9,174 nucleotides of DNA from Candidatus Poribacteria bacterium (lineage in GTDB: Bacteria; Poribacteria; WGA-4E; GCA-2687025): the NCBI GenBank assembly GCA_002687025.1, contig NYZG01000358.1, positions 1-9,174 of the forward strand. Reading direction: 5' to 3'. A program made the position numbers and the translations under genes. Position 1 is the first letter of the stretch. Each line of letters begins with the position of its first letter. Positions 5,118 through 9,174 of this stretch are shown here, piece by piece. Below the pieces are notes generated by a model that was given only the letters and a program-made list of their open reading frames with translations, ran no database searches and was not told where the DNA came from.

Positions 5118-7649
5118 ATGCCGGATGAGCATCCCGCAGATCAACCGAAGGCCGACTACGTTCGTGCGGCGGGGCGTCTGTTCTCGTGGCTCATCGCGCT
5201 GTTCCTCGCGATCCTCTGCTGCGGAGGGGTGACACGGTCTCTGTGCGCCCATGAAACTCGGGATGGCGCGGACGGAAAGACGATCCGAGCCGTCCGCGTC
5301 GGGGCCGCTACGCCCACGATCGACGGACGCCTTGACGACGAGGTATGGCGATCCGCGCCGATTGCCACAGGACTCACCCAGCGAGACCCGGACGAAGGCA
5401 CGCCGTCCTCGGAGGAGACCGCGTTTCAGGTCGCCTACGACGACGAGGCGCTATATATCGCCATCCTGTGCTATGACAGCGAACCCGACGAGATCATCAG
5501 GCGTCTCTATCGCCGGGACCAGATGCCGAATAGCGAGGCCGACTCGGTACGCATACGCCTTGACCCGCACCACGACCATCGAACGGGCTTCGCTTTCGAG
5601 GCCGGCGCGTCCGGGGCGTATGGCGACAGCGCCATCAGCGGCGACTCCCGATTCGATGGCTCCTACGACAGCGTGTGGGAGGTGAAGACCCGCGTCCACG
5701 ACCTTGGGTGGAACGCGGAGTTCAGGATCCCCTACCACGCTCTCCGGTTCGGCGCGCACGAGCAGTACACCTGGGGGATCAACCTAGAACGCGAGATCCC
5801 GCGCAAGCAGGAATACGCCATGTGGTCCCTCGTCGGCCGAGACGAGACGGGGATCTCATCTCGCAACGGCCACATCGTAGGCATCCGCGGCATCCATCCA
5901 CCAGTGCACATCGAGGCGCTTCCGTACGCCGTCGCTCGTCAGACGTTCGAGCCGGAATCCGTGGCCCATCCAGACGGTCGCGACCTGTTCTCGGGGTTGG
6001 GCGCGGACGTCCGATACGGCCTCTCATCGAGTATGTCCCTGAACGCGACGATGAACCCGGACTTCGGCCAGGTGGAGGCCGATCCAGCCGTCCTCAACCT
6101 CTCCGTCTTCGAGACGTTCTTCAGCGAACGCCGCCCCTTCTTCGTCGAGGGCTCTCGGATCTTTAGGCCGCTTGGCCGAGAGCAGTTTTCGCTCTTCTAC
6201 TCGCGGAGGATTGGCAAGCGGCCCGGTCGTTTCCCACTGCCTGCGGACGCGGAAGTGGTGGACCGTCCGGATTCGACAACGATCCTCAGCGCGGCGAAGG
6301 TCACCGGCAAAGTGGGCGACTCGACCTCCATCGGCGTCATGGAGGCGATCACGGCTCCGGAATACGCCGCCATCGCGCGAACGAGAACGGACCCCTCCGG
6401 TGTCGAACGCCGCACGCGTGAGGAGCATCTGATCGAGCCACTCACCAACTATCTTATCGCCCGGGCACAGCAGGATGTTCTCGAGAACTCGACGGTAGGG
6501 GCGTTGATGACGTCCGTCCATCGGAGGGACGCGGAGTCGGCCTATTCCGGAGGGCTGGACTGGAACGTGCATTGGCGGGATAACGCGTACCGCTTCACCG
6601 GCCAGGTTGCCGGGACTCGCGCTGGACGTTCCGACAACCGCCAGAGCGGCTACGCGATGTCCCTCGATCTTGACAAGACCAGCGGATGGCTCACCGCAGC
6701 TCTCCAGCTTGACGCATTGTCGCCGGAGTTTGATCCAAACGACCTCGGCTTTCTCTTTCAGGCGGATCGTATCACGTCCTTCAGCTGGGTCCACGTCCAA
6801 ACGCTGCAGCCATGGCGTTCCTTCAGGTCCCTATCCGCGATGCTGGGATATATAGGTCACTGGAACTACGACCGCGTGAACGTAGATCGTAGCCTCAACT
6901 TCTGGGCGGGCGCCACGTTCCGAAACTACTGGAACCTGGACATCTACACGTACCGCGCCCTGGAATCGATGAACGATACGAAGACGCGCGGCGGCCCGCT
7001 CATGCGGGACCCCGGCAGTTCAGGGACCCAGGTGACCGTGTCGACGCCCTCGGGGAAGCGCGTGCGCGTGGTTCTCGACGGCTTCGTCGCGCCGACCGAG
7101 GAAGGGCAGGCAAAGGAAGTGAGTCCCAGCGTCACCTTCTATCCGTCATCGGCGCTCCAGCTGAGCCTGTCCCCGTCGTACGGCTGGCGACGTGACGCCG
7201 CCAGTTGGGTGACCAACGTGGACGATGACGGGGATGGGATGGAGGATCATTACGTCTTCGGAGAACTCACGGCGAATCAGCTCGATTTCACCAGCCGATT
7301 GAACGCGACGCTCACGCCGACGCTGAGCCTGCAGTTCTGGATGCAGGCGTTCGTGGCCACCGGAGACTACGAGGAATTCAAGGAGCTTGCGAGACCGGAA
7401 TCCTACGAGTTCACGCCATATCCCCACGTCGAGTTCGATCCCGACTTCAAGAACCAATCGCTGCGCAGCAACGTCGTCTTGCGGTGGGAGTACCGTCCGG
7501 GCAGCACGCTCTTCGCCGTCTGGTCGCAGTCACGGAGTGGCGCGGGGGAGGGGATCGCATTCCGACCGCTCGACGACCTAGGCTCGACGTTCACGGACAG
7601 GGGGAGGAACGTGTTCTTCGTGAAGCTGAACTACTGGATAGGGATGTAG
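5118..7649 (+). CDS. Exported CBM9-like / DUF5916 outer-membrane beta-barrel protein
   Basis: This 843-aa protein starts at ATG 5118 with a strong AGGAGG (5105-5110) 7 bp upstream. Residues ~18-42 form a hydrophobic export signal (LFSWLIALFLAILCCGG). A CBM9-like domain follows (~57-240): PTIDGRLDDEVWRSA, QVAYDDEALYIAILCYD, ADSVRIRLDPHHDHRTGFAF, NAEFRIPYHALRF. Then comes DUF5916, with its hallmark block at ~313-345 (NPDFGQVEADPAVLN and ERRPFFVEG) and LFYSRRIG. The remainder is alternating amphipathic strands ending in NVFFVKLNYWIGM, typical of an outer-membrane barrel with an aromatic/hydrophobic last strand. An Asp-rich VDDDGDGMED loop at ~702-711 could bind calcium. The family's exact job is unknown; carbohydrate binding or surface glycan handling is inferred from the CBM9 part. 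It lies directly downstream of the sigma-DUF1080 fusion, probably in one operon. Confidence 0.9.
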   Translation: MPDEHPADQPKADYVRAAGRLFSWLIALFLAILCCGGVTRSLCAHETRDGADGKTIRAVRVGAATPTIDGRLDDEVWRSAPIATGLTQRDPDEGTPSSEETAFQVAYDDEALYIAILCYDSEPDEIIRRLYRRDQMPNSEADSVRIRLDPHHDHRTGFAFEAGASGAYGDSAISGDSRFDGSYDSVWEVKTRVHDLGWNAEFRIPYHALRFGAHEQYTWGINLEREIPRKQEYAMWSLVGRDETGISSRNGHIVGIRGIHPPVHIEALPYAVARQTFEPESVAHPDGRDLFSGLGADVRYGLSSSMSLNATMNPDFGQVEADPAVLNLSVFETFFSERRPFFVEGSRIFRPLGREQFSLFYSRRIGKRPGRFPLPADAEVVDRPDSTTILSAAKVTGKVGDSTSIGVMEAITAPEYAAIARTRTDPSGVERRTREEHLIEPLTNYLIARAQQDVLENSTVGALMTSVHRRDAESAYSGGLDWNVHWRDNAYRFTGQVAGTRAGRSDNRQSGYAMSLDLDKTSGWLTAALQLDALSPEFDPNDLGFLFQADRITSFSWVHVQTLQPWRSFRSLSAMLGYIGHWNYDRVNVDRSLNFWAGATFRNYWNLDIYTYRALESMNDTKTRGGPLMRDPGSSGTQVTVSTPSGKRVRVVLDGFVAPTEEGQAKEVSPSVTFYPSSALQLSLSPSYGWRRDAASWVTNVDDDGDGMEDHYVFGELTANQLDFTSRLNATLTPTLSLQFWMQAFVATGDYEEFKELARPESYEFTPYPHVEFDPDFKNQSLRSNVVLRWEYRPGSTLFAVWSQSRSGAGEGIAFRPLDDLGSTFTDRGRNVFFVKLNYWIGM

Positions 7650-7668
7650 GCTGGCGCTCGCGCTGACA

Positions 7669-7687
7669 CATGTGCAGGAGGCACATG
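7669..7687 (+). other. Perfect 7-bp hairpin with a Shine-Dalgarno-like loop
   Basis: CATGTGC (7669-7675), an AGGAG loop, and GCACATG (7681-7687) lie 20 bp after the DUF5916 stop. The loop reads as a ribosome site and the 3' arm contains an ATG. There is no T-tract, so it is not a standard terminator. It may protect the 3' end of the DUF5916 mRNA or hide a start site. Confidence 0.35.
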
Positions 7688-7732
7688 GCACGCACACCTG
7701 AAATACGCGCGCCCGGCTTCCCGAGAAAAGCG

Positions 7733-7760
7733 CGAACATTGATGCCCGGTTCTGTGTCTA
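7733..7760 (+). promoter_or_regulatory. ECF-type promoter of sigma gene 3
   Basis: CGAAC (7733-7737), a 16-bp spacer, and GTGTCTA (7754-7760), then six unlike bases and TGAACC as in the sigma gene 1 promoter. The -10 ends 30 bp before the ATG. The same design in a diverged sigma gene suggests each sigma reads its own promoter, or that they cross-talk. Confidence 0.45.
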
Positions 7761-7790
7761 TTAGGATGAACCCTCCGAGAGGAACCCGGG

Positions 7791-8645
7791 ATGCCCGACC
7801 TGAGCGAGCACATCCATCGGACGATGGACACGTCGCTTTCCGTAGCAGACCGCCACGCCGCCTTCCAGGTGGTGGTACGACGTTGCGAGCTCCGCGCGAG
7901 CCGGCAAGCGTATCGCTATCTGAGGGATGCCCACCTGGCGCAGGACGCTGTGCAGGAAGCCTTCCTGTACGCCTGGAGCCATCTCCACTCGCTTCGTGAT
8001 GTCGCGGCGTTCCGGTCGTGGCTCACTCGCGTGGTATGGACGCAGTGCGATCTGATCGCGCGAAAATCGAGGCTGCGACTCGTCCCCTTGGAGTTGGCCG
8101 CGGACATCCCCTCAGGCGAACTGGACGGTCTGCGCACGCTGGAGCGCGAGGCTGAGCGCGAATCGGTGCGCACTGCGGTCGGTAGGCTCCCCGATCACGA
8201 GCGGATCGTCGTCGACGCCTTCTACTCTCTCGGCCGGTCTACCGCGGAAGTGGCGGACGACCTGAACATCGATCCGACGACCGTACGCACGCGCCTGCAC
8301 TCGGCTCGACGGCGCCTTCGAACACACATCGCTTCCGGCCGTGACGCCGCATCCAAAAAAGGCCTGCCCGAACCCGGCCCACAGCAGCTCCGAACTGGAT
8401 TCGCGTCCGGTCCTCCGGTTGAAAAGAAAAAAGGTAACTGGGACCCGATTCGGCCGCAGCTCCTGAGCGAATCTGGCTGCGGTCGCCACAAAAAAAAGAA
8501 AAGAGCTCCCCGGGTTGGCTACGCAATCCGAGGCGTCCCCCGGCGTGTCCTATGCGCTGTGTCCGCGATGCTCGACACGTGTCTCGGCGCTGGGCCATCT
8601 CGATATGCGCGCCCAGCGCTCCGCACGGCTCACGGAGCGCCGTGA
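7791..8645 (+). CDS. ECF sigma factor 3 with long repeat-bearing C-terminal tail
   Basis: This 284-aa ORF starts at ATG 7791 with GAGAGGAA 6 bp upstream. Sigma region 2 lies at ~35-95 (AYRYLRDAHLAQDAVQEAFLY, FRSWLTRVVWTQCDLIARK) and region 4 at ~125-182 (AVGRLPDHERIVVDAFYSLG, STAEVADDLNIDPTTVRTRLH). A complete ECF sigma factor ends near residue 185; the last ~100 residues are not recognisable and read as low-complexity Lys/Arg/Pro/Gly. This tail includes two 72-nt tandem repeats with A-runs and a slippery A AAA AAG (8492-8498). The ORF stops at 8643-8645, overlapping the small MSTEP ORF as TGATG. It is only distantly similar to the other two sigma factors and has no DUF1080 partner; a second CBM9-DUF5916 gene follows. 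The sigma domains are certain; whether the tail is translated as written is not. Confidence 0.85.
   Translation: MPDLSEHIHRTMDTSLSVADRHAAFQVVVRRCELRASRQAYRYLRDAHLAQDAVQEAFLYAWSHLHSLRDVAAFRSWLTRVVWTQCDLIARKSRLRLVPLELAADIPSGELDGLRTLEREAERESVRTAVGRLPDHERIVVDAFYSLGRSTAEVADDLNIDPTTVRTRLHSARRRLRTHIASGRDAASKKGLPEPGPQQLRTGFASGPPVEKKKGNWDPIRPQLLSESGCGRHKKKKRAPRVGYAIRGVPRRVLCAVSAMLDTCLGAGPSRYARPALRTAHGAP
8355..8498 (+). repeat. Two 72-nt tandem repeats with A-runs
   Basis: Units 8355-8426 and 8427-8498 each begin AAAAAAGG and end AAAAG, and both contain CAGCTCC at the same offset and a GGTC-type block near position 55. I count about 39 of 72 identical positions without gaps. A further AAAAG follows at 8499-8503. 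The period is a multiple of 3, so both strands stay in frame. A 10-bp stem with one G-T pair (8451-8460 with 8476-8485) ends 4 bp before the A8 run. Such A-runs stand out sharply in this GC-rich context. Confidence 0.6.
8492..8530 (+). promoter_or_regulatory. Candidate -1 frameshift (or slippage) site
   Basis: A AAA AAG lies at 8492-8498 in the phase used by dnaX-type slippery sites (zero-frame codons AAA AAG). A stem CGGGTTG (8511-8517) / CAATCCG (8524-8530), with one G-T pair and a 6-nt loop, follows 12 nt downstream. The -1 frame is open through the MSTEP small ORF to 8749. The run of eight A's could alternatively cause RNA polymerase slippage. Confidence 0.35.
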
Positions 8646-9013
8646 TGTCCACAGAACCGATGGCGAACGGCCTTGCGTTGCTGTCGGGCGAGGAGCTGGG
8701 CCGGCACGCGTACTGCGTCGAGCTCTGCCGCACTACGGTCCACCTATAGCAGCGCTCCTTGCCGCCGCTCCACCGGTTTACGCGCTCGTGCCGTACTTGA
8801 CAGATCACGGTCGTCGTAGCGCCTCCCTGATGCGCCGACCGCGCCGAGACATACTCGGCGATACGGGGGTAATCCATGGCCGCCAAGACGACCATCGGTG
8901 GAGGCGCCCGTGGCGCTCTGCGCCATACACCGAGTTCCGAGCCACTCACGCGCGCGCGCATCCCCTGGCGGCGTAGTGCGTTGCTGCTTGTCGGCCTTTG
9001 CGGCGGCTGCCTG
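8599..9013 (+). repeat. Right copy of the duplicated MSTEP/DUF5916-start segment
   Basis: This is the counterpart of 1410-1750. Shared points are CTCGATAT-CGCGCCCAG, the ATG exactly 46 bp later, the MSTEP/LSGEEL coding block, and the ALLLV-LCGG export segment. The distance from the MSTEP ATG to the next ORF start differs (231 bp here, 140 bp at left), so insertion or deletion has occurred. This copy continues into an intact CBM9 coding region, so it is likely the parental form. Confidence 0.5.
8645..8749 (+). CDS. MSTEP small protein, copy 2 (uncharacterised)
   Basis: The 34-codon ORF begins MSTEPMANG and contains LSGEELGRHA, shared with copy 1 at 1456. Its ATG overlaps the sigma gene 3 stop (TGATG), the usual sign of translational coupling, so it could act as a partner or regulator of that sigma factor (inference). 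The frame is also open upstream and is the -1 frame of the sigma tail, so the segment could alternatively be made as an extension of the sigma factor by frameshifting. No known family, signal peptide or membrane helix is seen, and no separate ribosome site is clear. The last 12 residues carry two Cys and differ from copy 1. Confidence 0.42.
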   Translation: MSTEPMANGLALLSGEELGRHAYCVELCRTTVHL

Positions 9014-9174
9014 GCGGGGGCGCTCCACGCGCATACGCCACGGAGCCGAGACGACGACAGGACCATCCGAGCGGTTCGTGTCGAGCACAAGCCGCCTGCC
9101 ATCGACGGAATCCTCGATGACGCGGTGTGGCAGCGCGCGCCGATCGCGACGGGACTCACCCAGCGCGACCCTGA
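8876..9174 (+). CDS. Second CBM9-DUF5916 exported protein, N-terminal part (runs off window)
   Basis: From ATG 8876 the frame is open to the window end (99 codons). A hydrophobic export segment (SALLLVGLCGGCLAGALHA) at ~34-52 is followed by a CBM9-like start: TIRAVRV, PPAIDGILDDAVWQRAPI and ATGLTQRDP. This block is nearly the same as residues ~54-95 of the protein at 5118, so the two are paralogues. The ~30-residue lead before the hydrophobic core is long and Arg/Ser-rich, as in the truncated relative at 1596. The only ribosome-site candidate is a CGGGGGT run about 7 bp upstream, which is weak. It lies 126 bp after the MSTEP ORF, downstream of sigma factor 3, mirroring module 2. The DUF5916 barrel would lie beyond the window. 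Confidence 0.82.
   Translation, partial: MAAKTTIGGGARGALRHTPSSEPLTRARIPWRRSALLLVGLCGGCLAGALHAHTPRSRDDDRTIRAVRVEHKPPAIDGILDDAVWQRAPIATGLTQRDP

Noticed and set aside
8797..8802. TTGACA as a sigma-70 -35 box before the second DUF5916 gene
   Set aside because: No recognisable -10 at 15-19 bp downstream.
8239..9159. 306-codon minus-strand ORF with a repeated LFSF motif
   Set aside because: It overlaps the sigma domains and the CBM9 start in antisense. The peptide repeat follows from the 72-nt DNA repeat, whose period is a multiple of 3.
1..9174. tRNA, rRNA, CRISPR array, transposase or integrase
   Set aside because: I saw no cloverleaf, regular spacer array or recombinase motif. The duplications here look like gene-module copies rather than insertion sequences.

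Overview
The window looks like a chromosomal segment from a GC-rich, Gram-negative-type bacterium with an outer membrane. ECF sigma factors, cytoplasmic DUF1080-like domains and CBM9/DUF5916 outer-membrane proteins occur together here. That combination suggests a bacterium rich in polysaccharide- or particle-associated functions, such as one of the uncultured Latescibacterota/Poribacteria/Planctomycete-like groups. This placement is inference; nothing in the window fixes the phylum.

Left end (1-1409): the 5' end of a dnaA-like gene is read leftward from 370. Next comes an intergenic stretch (371-659) with a perfect DnaA box (TTATCCACA, 527-535), a degenerate second box 11 bp further on, and several hairpins, making it a plausible oriC. 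A divergent gene (660-1409) encodes a nucleotidyltransferase with an all-helical, HEPN/KNTase-C-like tail.

Middle and right (1410-9174): three related modules built from the same parts. Module 1 is an ECF sigma gene (1829-2383) overlapping by ATGA a DUF1080-like gene (2380-3129). Module 2 is one ORF (3742-5022) in which the same two domains are fused, followed 95 bp later by a CBM9-DUF5916 outer-membrane protein (5118-7649). Module 3 is a diverged ECF sigma (7791-8645), a small ORF overlapping it by TGATG (8645-8749), and the start of a second CBM9-DUF5916 protein (8876 to the window end). Between the nucleotidyltransferase and module 1 (1410-1750) lies a decayed copy of the module 3 small ORF and DUF5916 N-terminus, ending abruptly at the module 1 promoter.

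All three sigma genes carry an ECF-like promoter of the same design (GAAC-type -35, 15-16 bp, GTRTCTA), suggesting autoregulation or cross-regulation. The working model is that a cytoplasmic sigma factor, fused or translationally coupled to a lectin-like/glycosidase-like DUF1080 domain, controls an exported CBM9-DUF5916 protein. The clearest unusual features are the fused/split pair distinguished by an exact 17-bp tandem duplication, and a pair of 72-nt tandem repeats with A-runs and a canonical A AAA AAG slippery heptamer in the tail of the third sigma gene.
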